Source: Mesorhizobium wenxiniae (lineage in GTDB: Bacteria > Pseudomonadota > Alphaproteobacteria > Rhizobiales > Rhizobiaceae). Taken from it: a stretch of 64,000 bases of DNA. The position numbers and the translations under genes were made by a program. The notes below the pieces were generated by a model, which worked only from the letters and a program-made list of their open reading frames with translations, did not search any database and had not been told where the DNA came from. Of this stretch, positions 35,480-44,889 are shown in pieces. The DNA is taken from positions 323,115 to 387,114 of the forward strand of contig NZ_NPKH01000011.1 in assembly GCF_002284535.1 (NCBI RefSeq), in the 5' to 3' direction. Each line of letters begins with the position of its first letter. The stretch's first letter is position 1.

Positions 35480-36201
35480 GGGGCGGTCCCCAGGTAGGCG
35501 TCCTGTACTTCGGCATTGGCACGGACCTGCTCGGGCGTGCCTTCGGCCAGGATCTTGCCGGCGTTGAAGACGGTGATGCGGTCGGCAAGCTGCATGACCA
35601 CCGGCATGTTGTGTTCGATCAGAAGCACAGTCGCGCTTGTGGCGATCTCGCGCACCAGCCCGATGAAATTGTCGATCTCGCTGTCGGCCAGCCCCTGCGT
35701 CGGCTCGTCAAGAATCAGCAGGCGCGGTTTTAGCGCGAGTCCCATCGCCACTTCGAGCAGGCGCTGATGGCCATAGGACAATTGCCCGGCCGGCATGTGG
35801 GCGCGGTCGGCAAGGCCGGTGCGCTCCAACGCCGCCATGACGCCGGCATGCACGGCACCTTTCGAGCGGCCACCGGTCAGCGTGCGCTGCACTGGCAGTG
35901 CGACGTTGTCGTAAGCGGTGAGGTTGGCAAAGACGCTGGTGATCTGGAAGGTGTAGGCAATGCCAAGGCGGACCCTGGCGTAGGCCGGCAGGCTGGTGAT
36001 GTCGGCGCCGTCGAAGACGATCATGCCCGAGGACGGCCGGATGCGGCCGCTGACCAGGCTGACGAACGTGGTCTTGCCGGCGCCATTGGGGCCGATGACG
36101 GCGCGAATCTCGCCCGGCATGAGGGCGAATTCGACACCGTCGACGGCGCGCAGGCCGCCGAAATTGCGGGACAGGCCCTTGGTCGTCAGCAGCGGCATCA
36201 T
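35476..36201 (-). CDS. Branched-chain amino acid type ABC transporter ATPase (LivG-like)
   Basis: A 241-residue ATPase. Walker A is GPNGAGKT (37-44), the signature region reads LSYGHQRLLEVAMGL instead of the more usual LSHGEQ, and Walker B is LLILDEPTQGL. The C-terminal IEHNMPVVMQLADRI is typical of LivG. The ATG at 36201 overlaps the livM stop in ATGATG; a much longer open frame to 37329 is just a frame shadow of livM. Confidence 0.92.
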   Translation of the reverse strand: MMPLLTTKGLSRNFGGLRAVDGVEFALMPGEIRAVIGPNGAGKTTFVSLVSGRIRPSSGMIVFDGADITSLPAYARVRLGIAYTFQITSVFANLTAYDNVALPVQRTLTGGRSKGAVHAGVMAALERTGLADRAHMPAGQLSYGHQRLLEVAMGLALKPRLLILDEPTQGLADSEIDNFIGLVREIATSATVLLIEHNMPVVMQLADRITVFNAGKILAEGTPEQVRANAEVQDAYLGTAP

Positions 36202-37160
36202 GGCAGCCATCCAAGCCAGCGCTGGCGGACGGTGCCGAGAATACCCCTGGGGAAGAACAGCACCAGCAGGATGAGGGCGATGCCGACGATCAGCAGATAG
36301 GCCGAGGTGTAGCCGCTGGTGATATCGACGACATAGTACATGAACAGGGTGCCGATCAGCGGACCGAGCGTGGTCGCAGCACCGCCGAGCAGCACCCAGA
36401 GCAGCGGTAGGATGGAATATTGCACCGAGGCGAAGGTCGAGCCGACATAACCGAACAGCAGCGCGTAGGCGGCGCCCGAAGCCGCGCAGATGGTGCCGGA
36501 GACTACGACCGCGGCGAGCTTGTTGGAAAACGTGTCGTAGCCGAGCATCTTGGTCCGCTCCTCGTTTTCGCGAATGGCGACCAGTACACGGCCATACCTG
36601 GAGCGGACGATGACGAGCGCCACCAGCAGCACGATCGAGAACAGGACGAGCGCGCTCATGTAGCGCACGGTCGGATTGGTGAGGCCGAGCGACGTGTCGC
36701 CTAAGACAAGCACACGCGCTGACTGCGGCACGACCAGGCCTTGGTCGCCGCCGGTCCAGGCCGCGAAATAGAGGATTATGAGATAGAACACTTGCGCGAA
36801 CATCATGGTGACGATCATGAAGGCGACGCCGGAAGTGCGCAGCGCCAGCAGACCGATCACCAGCGCGAGAAGCGCGCCGCAGGCAAGACCGGCGGCAAAG
36901 GCGGCCGGCACGCTCCAGCCGAGATGGATGACGGCAAGGCCTGCTCCGTAGAGCCCGGCCGAAAAGAACATGGCGTGGCCGAGGCTGAGCAGCCCGACAT
37001 AGCCAAACAGCATGTTGTAACCCATGGCGAAGACCGCCAGCACCATGATGCGGGCGAGCAGCCCGTGGTGATATTCGGGCAGAACGAAGCTTAGGGCGAA
37101 CAGCAGGGCGATGACGCCCAGATGCAACGCGTAGGCTTTTGCCGGTGAAGCCTCCTTCAT
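36198..37160 (-). CDS. Branched-chain amino acid type ABC transporter permease (LivM-like)
   Basis: A 320-residue permease with about 8-9 helices. GYNMLFGYVGLLSLGHAMFF near the N terminus and IRENEERTKMLGYDTFSNKL, the coupling loop to the ATPase, are LivM signatures. It overlaps both livH and livG by four bases (ATGA), so the operon is tightly coupled. Confidence 0.92.
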   Translation of the reverse strand: MKEASPAKAYALHLGVIALLFALSFVLPEYHHGLLARIMVLAVFAMGYNMLFGYVGLLSLGHAMFFSAGLYGAGLAVIHLGWSVPAAFAAGLACGALLALVIGLLALRTSGVAFMIVTMMFAQVFYLIILYFAAWTGGDQGLVVPQSARVLVLGDTSLGLTNPTVRYMSALVLFSIVLLVALVIVRSRYGRVLVAIRENEERTKMLGYDTFSNKLAAVVVSGTICAASGAAYALLFGYVGSTFASVQYSILPLLWVLLGGAATTLGPLIGTLFMYYVVDITSGYTSAYLLIVGIALILLVLFFPRGILGTVRQRWLGWLP

Positions 37161-38038
37161 CGCGATGCCGTCCCGAACAGGCCTTGCGGCCGGAACACCA
37201 GCACCATGGCAACCAGCAGCGTTGCGATGATCTTGGCCAGCGTCGGCGAGAAGAACACCGAGATGATGCCGTCCGACAGGCCGATGAGCACGGCAGCAAC
37301 GACGGTGCCGCGCAGCGAGCCGAGGCCACCTATGATGACGACGATGAAGGACAGCAGCAGCGGGTCCTGCCCCATCAGATAATGCGCCTGGCTGATTGGC
37401 ACGATCAGCACCGCGGCCACCGCCGCCAGCATAGCGCCGAGCGCGAAGACGCCGGCATAGACGCGGTCGACCGGAATGCCGAAGGCCTGCGCCGTTTCGC
37501 TGTCATATTGCGTGGCGCGCATGACGAGGCCGATTTTCGTACGCGTCAGCACGAACCACGTCGCAACGAGCAAAAGCGCGGATGCGGCGATGATCGACAG
37601 CTTGTAGCCGGAGTAGCCGAACCACGGCAAAAGAATGCGGTAGCTGAAGGGCGGCTCCACCGGCCGTGCCTCCGGGCCATAAAAGGTCAGCGCCAGTTGC
37701 TGGATGATGTAGAGCATGCCGATGGTGGCGACGATTGTGGCTTCCGGATTGTAATTCAGCCGGCGCAGCACCAGCCGTTCGGAGACGAGCGCGATCAGGC
37801 CGACGATGAGCGGCGCCAGCACGAGGGCCGCCAGAAAACCGAGCGCCGGGTGGCCCGATATCGCCGCGGAGATCGCCCAGGCAAGCACCGCGCCCAGCAT
37901 GAAGAACTCGCCATGGGCGACATTGACGACGCGCATGACGCCGAACACCAGCGACAGGCCAAGCGCCGTCAGCGCCAGCACGGCGGAGGTGACGAGGCCT
38001 TCGAGGGCAGCGAGGAGAAGATGAGGTCCGAAGGCCAT
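37157..38038 (-). CDS. Branched-chain amino acid type ABC transporter permease (LivH-like)
   Basis: A 293-residue permease. GLSLVFGVMRVVNVAHGEFFMLGA is the LivH N-terminal signature, and MRATQYDSETAQAFGIPVDRVY is the coupling loop. About eight membrane helices are present. It is first of the permease/ATPase genes, about 110 bases after the binding-protein gene, with a hairpin between them. Confidence 0.92.
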   Translation of the reverse strand: MAFGPHLLLAALEGLVTSAVLALTALGLSLVFGVMRVVNVAHGEFFMLGAVLAWAISAAISGHPALGFLAALVLAPLIVGLIALVSERLVLRRLNYNPEATIVATIGMLYIIQQLALTFYGPEARPVEPPFSYRILLPWFGYSGYKLSIIAASALLLVATWFVLTRTKIGLVMRATQYDSETAQAFGIPVDRVYAGVFALGAMLAAVAAVLIVPISQAHYLMGQDPLLLSFIVVIIGGLGSLRGTVVAAVLIGLSDGIISVFFSPTLAKIIATLLVAMVLVFRPQGLFGTASR

Positions 38039-38074
38039 CGGTTATGCGCCCAAGGCAGGAGCGAAGCGCACCCG

Positions 38075-38109
38075 CCTCTGTCCTGCCGGACTGTCCAGCA
38101 CGACAGAGG
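38075..38109. promoter_or_regulatory. Hairpin between binding-protein gene and livH-like gene
   Basis: A perfect 8-bp stem CCTCTGTC (38075-38082) / GACAGAGG (38102-38109) with a 19-base loop. Hairpins at this position commonly make binding-protein mRNA more abundant than permease mRNA. The TCCTGCCGGAC in the loop also resembles rhizobial intergenic repeats. Confidence 0.45.
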
Positions 38110-38148
38110 GGGATCGCTCGAAGCGCACTACGGCTAAAACAGCTAAGC

Positions 38149-39453
38149 TCACAGCGGCTGGGTCGTGTAATCCCCTTCCGGCTCGTAGAGGCCATCCTCG
38201 ATCTTGGTCTTATGGACGACGTTCAGCCGGCCGCCTTCGACCTTGGAGATGTTCTGGATGCCGAAACACTGGTGGATCTTGCCGTTGAAGCTCTTCGGCC
38301 CTTGTGGATGCTCGGGGCCTTCGGCGAACTCGGTCAAGGCCTCGGTCGCCTCGACCAGCTTGGCGCGGTCTTCCGGACCCTTGTAGCCGGCATCCTCCAT
38401 CGCCTTCTTGACGACAAAGAGCGTCTCCCAGCAGCCGAACATGTGCGCGGCGGTGGAGACATCCTTCGGATCGCCGACGGCGGCACCATTGTCGTCGATG
38501 CCGACGGCGGCGCGATAGGCCTTCTGCGCGGCGGAATCATCGGGCTGCGCGTAGCGCGGCGAGCCTTCCCAGAAGTGGCTGCCGTCGAGGAATTCGAGGC
38601 CAGGGCTGTTGATGTCGGTGGCTTCGAGCGAATCGATGAAGCCGAACAGCTGCGGCCGGTTGGAGCCATAGAACTCGCCGAGTTCCTTGACGAAGGTGAG
38701 CACCGCCGGGCCGACCATGACGTGGTAGATCACCTCGGTTTCGGCCGGGATCTGCGGAAAATATTTGGTGAAGGACGATTCCGTCGGCGGGATGGCGATC
38801 TGGGCAATGACTTCGGCGCCCTGCGCCTTCAGCGCGGGCGGCAGGTAGTCGCGATGGTCATAGCCAAAGGCGAAATCGGGGAATATCTGCGTCACCTTCT
38901 TGCCGGCATTCGCCGCGATCCACGGCGCCATCGCCTGGATCTGGCTCTTCACGTCGGTGATGCCGGGCTGGAAGACGTAGCGATTGAGCTTGGTCGAGGC
39001 GACGTGGTGGCCTTCGCTGACGACAAAATAAGGCATCTTGGCCTCGCCGGCGGCCGGCGCCGAGCCGATGACGACATGCGAAAACAACGTGCCGTAGACA
39101 ATGTCGGTCTTGTGCTGGGTGGCGAACTTGCCGACCACTTCGGCGCCGCGGCCGGGATCGGTGCCGTCATCCTCTATAATCACCTCGACCGGCCGGCCGT
39201 TGATGCCGCCGGCTTCGTTGATCGCCTTGACCGCGGCGGCGGTGGTCCTCTCGTACCAGCGGCCGTACGCGGCGCCGATGCCGGTGCGGTGGGACTGGAA
39301 GCCGATCTTTATCGGCGCCGAGCTCTGCGCCTGGCTGTAGCGCACGAACCCAGGCGCGACGGCGAGGCCGGCGCCCGCGGCCAAGCCCTTCAGCGCCGTG
39401 CGGCGGGTGAGGCCGGTTTTGGAGAGATCGAAAAACCCATTCTTGTCGGTCAC
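38149..39453 (-). CDS. ABC transporter substrate-binding protein (LivK/AmiC-like) with Tat signal
   Basis: A 434-residue periplasmic binding protein of the urea/short-chain amide/branched-chain type. The N terminus has a twin-arginine signal (LTRRTALKG then a hydrophobic stretch to about 45). The mature part opens PIKIGFQSHRTGIGAAYGRW, then INGRPVEVIIEDDGTDPGRGAEV, typical of type I binding folds. The GTG start at 39453 follows AAGGGGAA; a longer frame to 39585 lacks a site. It is the first gene of the Liv-type operon. Confidence 0.88.
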   Translation of the reverse strand: MTDKNGFFDLSKTGLTRRTALKGLAAGAGLAVAPGFVRYSQAQSSAPIKIGFQSHRTGIGAAYGRWYERTTAAAVKAINEAGGINGRPVEVIIEDDGTDPGRGAEVVGKFATQHKTDIVYGTLFSHVVIGSAPAAGEAKMPYFVVSEGHHVASTKLNRYVFQPGITDVKSQIQAMAPWIAANAGKKVTQIFPDFAFGYDHRDYLPPALKAQGAEVIAQIAIPPTESSFTKYFPQIPAETEVIYHVMVGPAVLTFVKELGEFYGSNRPQLFGFIDSLEATDINSPGLEFLDGSHFWEGSPRYAQPDDSAAQKAYRAAVGIDDNGAAVGDPKDVSTAAHMFGCWETLFVVKKAMEDAGYKGPEDRAKLVEATEALTEFAEGPEHPQGPKSFNGKIHQCFGIQNISKVEGGRLNVVHKTKIEDGLYEPEGDYTTQPL

Positions 39454-39619
39454 GGCAGTTCCCCTTGTTTTTGAGTTTTGACCAATGGCTGTAGCGAGGC
39501 GGGCCACTCTTGGTAAGAGCGCCGAAATTGCATGTGTACAAACTAAATCATCAAAGCCCTGACGTGGCAAGCGGGCTTTCCCCAAGGTTCAATCGACACC
39601 ATTGAGCCGGGCTTTTGTC

Positions 39620-41074
39620 TCATCCGGCCGCCGGCGTGGCAAGCAACCACAGGCCGAAGACCGTATAGGCGATCATCAGCACGGTGAGCGGAAACTGGCT
39701 GAGCGCGGCGCGGCCGGGAACCGGGTGCAGTCGCCAGGCGAGGCCATGCGCGACGAGCACGGCCAGCATGTGACCGGCGATGATGACGCCGGCCTGGACA
39801 TTCCACAGCCACCATGCCGAGCCCGCGCCGGCGGCGACGCCGGCTTCGATCTGCATGCCGGCGGTGCCGAACAGGTTCCAGCCCAGCGCCAACGGGTCGG
39901 AAAGCGCAGCCACCGCGTATTGGCCGTCGACAAGCAGTGCGGTCAGATAATGCGCGACATGGTATGCGAGCGCGATCGGCACGATCGACCAGACCAGCAG
40001 CCCTGCGGCTTCACCGAGAGAATGCGGGCTGCCGGCAAGACGCTGGCCAAGGACAACGGCAACGATGAACGCGGCTGCGAGCAAGACGAACGTTAGCACG
40101 AGCCCGAAGGTGCCGATGCCCATCACCGCCGTGCGCCCAGGAAACTCCAGCGGGTTGATGCCGAACAGGCCGAGCCAGAAGAAGGTTTTCGACAGGCCGT
40201 CGAAGGAGACCGACGACAGCGCAAGCAGTAGGAAACCGCTGCCGCTGAGCGACAGCGGCGCGGCATTGCTGAGCTTGGCGCCCGGCCAGCAGAGACTGAG
40301 CCGGCCGCCTTCATTGCGCTCGACTTCATTGCGCTTGCCTTCATTGCGCTCAAGGAGGGCGAATCGTGCAATCATGGCGAAGAAGACGGCCAGGAACTCG
40401 CCTCGCCGGCTCCAGTCGCGGTAGCCGAACACTAGCATGGCGGCAAAACTCAGCAGCCAATAGAAACCGGCGGCCCAGGCGAGCCGCGCCGGATCGTCGG
40501 GCGCCGGGTCGATCAGCTCGAACCAGGCGAAGGCGAAGAACAGCACGAAAGCCGGCCAGCAACCGAGCCACGCAGGCGGTCGCCATGTCTTGCGATTGCC
40601 GAACAGGCGGGAAATGACACGCCAGGGCCCGTACCAGGGGTTGAGCCATGACCAGAGATTGCCGAACAGTCCCTGCAGCAAAACCAGGCTAACCCAGAGC
40701 AGCGTCCAGATCGCCAGGGGCAGCGGGTTGGAGAGCGGATCGCGGCTGCCGAACAGGCCGGCCGCAATAAGAATTGCAAAGCCAGCAAAGGATATCAGGC
40801 TGACGACTGCCCGCGCGCCGTCGCCGAATGCGAAAAGCGGCAGGCGCCGCCGCCAGACGCGGGCAGGAAAGTCTGACGGCAGCAGCGCCAGGACAAGGAA
40901 ACTGGCGGCGACCGCGAGCGCACCGCCGGCGACGTAGTAGCCGGTGGGCAGAAGCAGGACGTGGCCGCGGTCAGAGGCATGGGCGAAGGCGGGGGTGGGC
41001 GCGAGGAGGATCAATGAAGCCGCAAAGGGTATTGCTATTGCCAACCGGCAGCGCACTACGGCGAAGGAACTCAT
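39620..41074 (-). CDS. Polytopic membrane protein of unknown function
   Basis: About 484 residues with a cleavable-looking signal (ending AFAHASDRGH) and about 11-12 hydrophobic helices. Features include LWSWLNPWYGPWRVISRL, FFWLGLFGINPLEFPGRTAVMG and WNVQAGVIIAGHMLAV. Homologous-looking proteins are sometimes annotated fenitrothion hydrolase, which I cannot confirm. A hydrophilic loop contains three 5-residue repeats (ERNEG KRNEV ERNEG) from 15-bp DNA repeats. ATG at 41074 or TTG at 41083 are possible starts; GAGGG lies 5 bases before the TTG. Confidence 0.65.
   Translation of the reverse strand: MSSFAVVRCRLAIAIPFAASLILLAPTPAFAHASDRGHVLLLPTGYYVAGGALAVAASFLVLALLPSDFPARVWRRRLPLFAFGDGARAVVSLISFAGFAILIAAGLFGSRDPLSNPLPLAIWTLLWVSLVLLQGLFGNLWSWLNPWYGPWRVISRLFGNRKTWRPPAWLGCWPAFVLFFAFAWFELIDPAPDDPARLAWAAGFYWLLSFAAMLVFGYRDWSRRGEFLAVFFAMIARFALLERNEGKRNEVERNEGGRLSLCWPGAKLSNAAPLSLSGSGFLLLALSSVSFDGLSKTFFWLGLFGINPLEFPGRTAVMGIGTFGLVLTFVLLAAAFIVAVVLGQRLAGSPHSLGEAAGLLVWSIVPIALAYHVAHYLTALLVDGQYAVAALSDPLALGWNLFGTAGMQIEAGVAAGAGSAWWLWNVQAGVIIAGHMLAVLVAHGLAWRLHPVPGRAALSQFPLTVLMIAYTVFGLWLLATPAAG
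40310..40354. repeat. Three tandem 15-bp repeats in a membrane protein gene
   Basis: Units at 40310-40324, 40325-40339 and 40340-40354 share TTCATTGCGCT followed by four variable bases. They encode the ERNEG/KRNEV/ERNEG loop. The copy number could vary between strains without a frameshift. Confidence 0.85.
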
Positions 41075-41098
41075 GCTATCCAAGAGTTCCCTCGCCCC

Positions 41099-42403
41099 TC
41101 ACACCTTGACCAGCTGCTCCACGCGGTCTTTCTCGCCAAATATACGCAAATAGCGTTCGATCTCTTTCTCGTCGCCGGTGGCCTTGGCGGGATTGTCGGC
41201 GAGCTTGACCGCCGGGCGGCCATTGGCCTCGATTACCTTGCAGACCAGCGAGATGGCGTCGAGCCGGTTGGTGTCGGTCGGCGCGCAGCCTTCGAAATCA
41301 TTGGTCAGGTTGGTGCCCCAGCCGAAGGACATGCGCACCTTGCCGCGGAAGTGGCGGTAGGTTTCCTCGATGGTCTCGACCTCGAGCCCGTCGGAGAAGA
41401 TGAGCAGCTTCTGCCTTGGGTCCTTGCCCTTTTCACGCCACCAGGAAAGTATCTTCTCCCCGCCTTCGATCGGCGGCGCGCTGTCGGGGCGGAAGCCGGT
41501 CCAGTCGGCGACCCAGTCCGGCACGTCACGCAGGAACGCCGAGGTGCCGAAGGTGTCCGGCAGCACGATCAGCAAATTGCCGCCATAGTAGCGCTGCCAG
41601 TCCTCCAGCACCTTGTAGGGCGACTGTTTCAATTCCTTTTCCGAATTGGCGAGCGCGGCGAACACCATCGGCAGTTCATGCGCGTTGGTGCCGAGCGCCT
41701 CAAGGTCGTTGTCCATGGCCAAAAGCACGTTGGAGGTGCCGGTGAAAGCCTCGCCGATGCCTTCCTTGAGCGCTTCGACGCACCAGCGCTGCCACAGGAA
41801 CGAATGGCGGCGGCGGGTGCCGAAATCCGAAATGCGGATATCGGGCAGCGCCTTCAACCGCTCGGTCTTGGCCCACATCTTGGCCTTGGCGCGGGCATAG
41901 AGCACGTCGAGCGCGAAGGGCCCGAACGCCCGCATGGCCGCGCGAGATCGAAGTTCATTGATAATTGCCAGTGCCGGGATCTCCCACAGCGTCGTGTACA
42001 TCCACGGACCGCTGAAAGTGAGCTCGTACTGGCCATCGCGCTTGGAGAGCTCGTATTCCGGCAGCTGGAAATGCTCGAGCCAGGCGAGGAATTCCGGTTC
42101 AAAGATCTGCTTGCGGCCATAAAAGGTGTTGCCGCCGAGCCAGATCATCTCCTTCTTCGAGAAGCGCAAGGTGCGGGCATGGTCGAGCTGATCGCGCAGT
42201 TCCGCCTCGTCGATCTCCTCGGCAAGGCGAACCGAGGTGGTGCGGTTGATCAGCGAGAAGGTGGTGTCGATCTTGGGGTACATGCCCCAAATCATCTGCA
42301 GCATCAACAGCTTGTAGAAATCGGTGTCGAGCAGACTGCGGACGATCGGGTCTAGTTTCCAGGTGTGGTTGTAGACGCGCCGCGCTATATCGGTCTTAGT
42401 CAT
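41099..42403 (-). CDS. pncB: Nicotinate phosphoribosyltransferase
   Basis: PncB makes nicotinate mononucleotide from nicotinate, PRPP and ATP in NAD salvage. The 434-residue length is standard for proteobacterial Pnc[14 protein letters not shown] and [13 protein letters not shown] (with the histidine phosphorylated during the cycle), then [14 protein letters not shown] and [10 protein letters not shown], are family signatures. It lies 9 kb from pncA on the opposite strand. Its position beside pyridine-catabolic genes means nicotinate is partitioned between salvage and degradation here. Confidence 0.95.
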   Translation of the reverse strand: MTKTDIARRVYNHTWKLDPIVRSLLDTDFYKLLMLQMIWGMYPKIDTTFSLINRTTSVRLAEEIDEAELRDQLDHARTLRFSKKEMIWLGGNTFYGRKQIFEPEFLAWLEHFQLPEYELSKRDGQYELTFSGPWMYTTLWEIPALAIINELRSRAAMRAFGPFALDVLYARAKAKMWAKTERLKALPDIRISDFGTRRRHSFLWQRWCVEALKEGIGEAFTGTSNVLLAMDNDLEALGTNAHELPMVFAALANSEKELKQSPYKVLEDWQRYYGGNLLIVLPDTFGTSAFLRDVPDWVADWTGFRPDSAPPIEGGEKILSWWREKGKDPRQKLLIFSDGLEVETIEETYRHFRGKVRMSFGWGTNLTNDFEGCAPTDTNRLDAISLVCKVIEANGRPAVKLADNPAKATGDEKEIERYLRIFGEKDRVEQLVKV

Positions 42404-42541
42404 GTCTCGATGCCGCCTTCGCTGCTCGCTTCCTGCGGAATGCCTCTTAGCATTGAATTTTTGAAAGCGCCTCCCGCTTTGCGAGCTGGCCCGACAAAAA
42501 GAAAACCCTGCGGCAAGTGCAGGACTTCGGCAATCGCAGCC

Positions 42542-43516
42542 TCAGGACGCCGTCTTGGCGCCGATCACTCGCAGCGCCGGGCGCTTCCTGCGGATGCCGA
42601 TCCGGCCCGCAACCGGCGCATCGGCGCGGCCGTCGGCCTGTTCTTTCTCGGCAAACAGCCAGTCGATGAACAGCTGCACGATCGGCGCCGACCTCATCTC
42701 GTTGCGGCAGACGACGTAGAAATCGTCGACCGCCGGCACCGACAGGCTGAACGGCGCGACGAGCAATCCCCTGGCGAGCAGTCCGCTTGCGGTCACCGTA
42801 TCGCCGAGCGCCACGCCATGGCCGTGAACAGCGGCCTCGCTCGCCATGCGCGCGTCGCCGAGATGGTGTCGGCGGCCGCGCTCCAGATCCAGTGCGTCGG
42901 CGGCGGCGAGCCAGGTGTGCCACTCGCGGCCGTCGTCGCCATGCAGGAAGACGTGATCGGCGAGATCGCGCACGGTGCGGATCGGACGGTTGTTGATCAG
43001 CGTCGGGCTGACCACCGGGAACAGTTCGAGGCCTGACCATTTGCGCATCCAGCAATCGGTCCAGCTGCCGTCGCCATAATGCACGCAGACGTCGATATGC
43101 GGCGCGCGGATGTCCTTGGCGTCGTTGGATGGGATCAGCGTCAGCCTGATATCGGGATATTGCGAGGTGAAGCTGCCAAGCCGCGGGATCATCCACAGCA
43201 GCAGCAGCGCCGGCACGCAGGACACCGAGAGGGCGCCGGTGCTCGCCGGCCTCGTCATGCGCTGCGTGGCGGCAGCGATGCCGTCGAAAGCGGTGGACAC
43301 CGCCGGCAGCAATTCGGCGCCGTGCGGCGTCAGCTTCACCCGCTGACCGGCGCGCTCGAACAGCTTGACGCCAAGCGACTGTTCGAGCGCCTTGATCTGA
43401 TGACTGATGGCGCCGTGGGTGACGTTCAGCTCAGCCGCCGCCTTGGTCAGCGAGGCATGGCGCGCCGTTGCCTCGAAGGCGCGCAATGGATTCAGGGGAG
43501 GCAGACGCTTGGCCAT
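42542..43516 (-). CDS. LysR family regulator (GcvA-like)
   Basis: A 324-residue LysR-type protein. The N-terminal HTH reads LPPLNPLRAFEATARHASLTKAAAELNVTHGAISHQI, the form seen in GcvA and AmpR-like members, followed by LEQSLGVKLFER. The periplasmic-binding-like effector domain spans about 95-300. It is divergent from the ureohydrolase gene and its ABC importer and is probably their regulator. A palindromic repeat lies immediately upstream of it. Confidence 0.88.
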   Translation of the reverse strand: MAKRLPPLNPLRAFEATARHASLTKAAAELNVTHGAISHQIKALEQSLGVKLFERAGQRVKLTPHGAELLPAVSTAFDGIAAATQRMTRPASTGALSVSCVPALLLLWMIPRLGSFTSQYPDIRLTLIPSNDAKDIRAPHIDVCVHYGDGSWTDCWMRKWSGLELFPVVSPTLINNRPIRTVRDLADHVFLHGDDGREWHTWLAAADALDLERGRRHHLGDARMASEAAVHGHGVALGDTVTASGLLARGLLVAPFSLSVPAVDDFYVVCRNEMRSAPIVQLFIDWLFAEKEQADGRADAPVAGRIGIRRKRPALRVIGAKTAS

Positions 43517-43529
43517 CGGAGCCTCAAAC

Positions 43530-43578
43530 GAGCACGATCCCGAAAAGTGGAACCCGGTTTTCGGATAAGATCGTGCTC
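43530..43578. repeat. Palindromic intergenic repeat
   Basis: Outer arms GAGCACGATC (43530-43539) and GATCGTGCTC (43569-43578) are perfectly complementary, as are inner arms CCGAAAA (43540-43546) and TTTTCGG (43558-43564). It lies in the divergent region between the LysR gene and the ureohydrolase gene and shares the inner core with the element at 22031. Confidence 0.78.
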
Positions 43579-43750
43579 AACATTAATGTGAGATTTTCTC
43601 ACAGCAAAGACCCTAACAATATCAATTGATTTTTCAATGCAGCTGCAAGACACTTTGGGTCGAACAGCATCAAGACGTGAAATCCGCAGGCAGCCGACAG
43701 GATGGCGACCGTCATTGATGGCCGCTCTGCACCAGCCATGGAGGACCGAC

Positions 43751-44812
43751 ATGGGTTATGATCGCGGCAAGCTCGAAGCGTTGCGCCGCAAATATGGCGA
43801 AAGCCATGGCGGCGAGATGTTCGACCCGAAATTCCGGCGTGTCGCCGACAAGATCTTTTCCAAGAGCGGCACACGGCTGGCGCCCTATTCCGGCATTCCG
43901 ACCTTCCTTAGCGCGCCTTACCGGGAAATAGCCGCCGACAATCCTGATTTCGGCGATCTGCAGGTGGCGATGATCGGCGTGCCGATGGACCTTGGCGTCA
44001 CCAACCGGCCGGGCGCCCGCTTCGGGCCCAGGGCGCTGCGCGCCATCGAGCGCATCGGCCCCTACAACCACGTGCTGGAATGCGCGCCGACACACGAGCT
44101 GAAGGTGGCCGACATCGGCGACGTGCCGTTCCAGAGCCGCTACCGGCTGGAGACCAGCCATGACGACATCGAGCGCCGGACGAACCAGATCGTCGACGCC
44201 GGCGTCATTCCGCTTTCGGTCGGCGGCGATCACTCGATCAGCCATCCGATCCTGAAGGCGGTCGGCAAAAAGGCGCCGGTCGGCATGATCCATATCGACG
44301 CCCACTGCGACACCAGCGGCCTGTTCGACATGACCAAGTTCCACCATGGCGGGCCGTTCCGCAACGCGGTGCTGGACGGGGTGCTGGATCCGTCGCGCAC
44401 AATCCAGATCGGTATCCGCGGCTCGGCCGAGTATCTTTGGGAGTTCACCTACGAATCCGGGATGACCGTGGTGCATGCCGAAGAGGTGACCGGCCTCGGC
44501 ATACCCGCCATCATCGCGAAGGCGCGCCAGATCGTCGGCGATGGCCCGACCTATGTGTCCTTCGACATCGACAGCATCGACCCGGCCTTTGCGCCGGGCA
44601 CCGGCACGCCGGAAGTAGGCGGGCTAACGACGCGGGAAGTGCTTGAACTTTTGCGCGGCCTCAAAGGGCTCAACATCGTCGGCGGCGACGTCGTCGAGGT
44701 GGCGCCGCAGTATGACACGACCACCAACACCGCCCATGCCGGTGCGCAGGTGCTGTTCGAGATCCTCAGCCTGATGGTGTTCAGCCCGGCGATCTCAGGC
44801 AAGGGAGCTTAA
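43751..44812 (+). CDS. Agmatinase-family ureohydrolase
   Basis: A 353-residue member of the arginase/agmatinase superfamily, which hydrolyses guanidino compounds to urea and an amine. All binuclear metal ligands are visible: His161 (GGDHS), Asp183, His185 and Asp187 (DAHCD), and Asp272 and Asp274 (FDIDSIDP). It has about 45 extra N-terminal residues compared with a minimal agmatinase. Agmatine is the default substrate, but guanidinobutyrate or another guanidino compound is equally possible, and a divergent LysR gene is also the layout of guanidinobutyrase loci. A GGAGG site six bases before the ATG at 43751 decides the start. Confidence 0.88.
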   Translation: MGYDRGKLEALRRKYGESHGGEMFDPKFRRVADKIFSKSGTRLAPYSGIPTFLSAPYREIAADNPDFGDLQVAMIGVPMDLGVTNRPGARFGPRALRAIERIGPYNHVLECAPTHELKVADIGDVPFQSRYRLETSHDDIERRTNQIVDAGVIPLSVGGDHSISHPILKAVGKKAPVGMIHIDAHCDTSGLFDMTKFHHGGPFRNAVLDGVLDPSRTIQIGIRGSAEYLWEFTYESGMTVVHAEEVTGLGIPAIIAKARQIVGDGPTYVSFDIDSIDPAFAPGTGTPEVGGLTTREVLELLRGLKGLNIVGGDVVEVAPQYDTTTNTAHAGAQVLFEILSLMVFSPAISGKGA

Positions 44813-44889
44813 CGCACTTCCAAGGCGAGCGCCGCGCTGGAGCCGGCGGCCGCTTTCAAAACAAACAAGCTTCCAGCAGGGGAACGACA

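Noticed and set aside
35476..37329. 617-codon minus-strand frame containing livG
   Set aside because: Only the last 241 codons (from 36201) encode a protein family; the upstream part is livM and livH DNA read out of frame.
37139..38137. 332-codon plus-strand frame across livH/livM
   Set aside because: It is antisense to livH and part of livM, both with clear family signatures; the frame is compositional.
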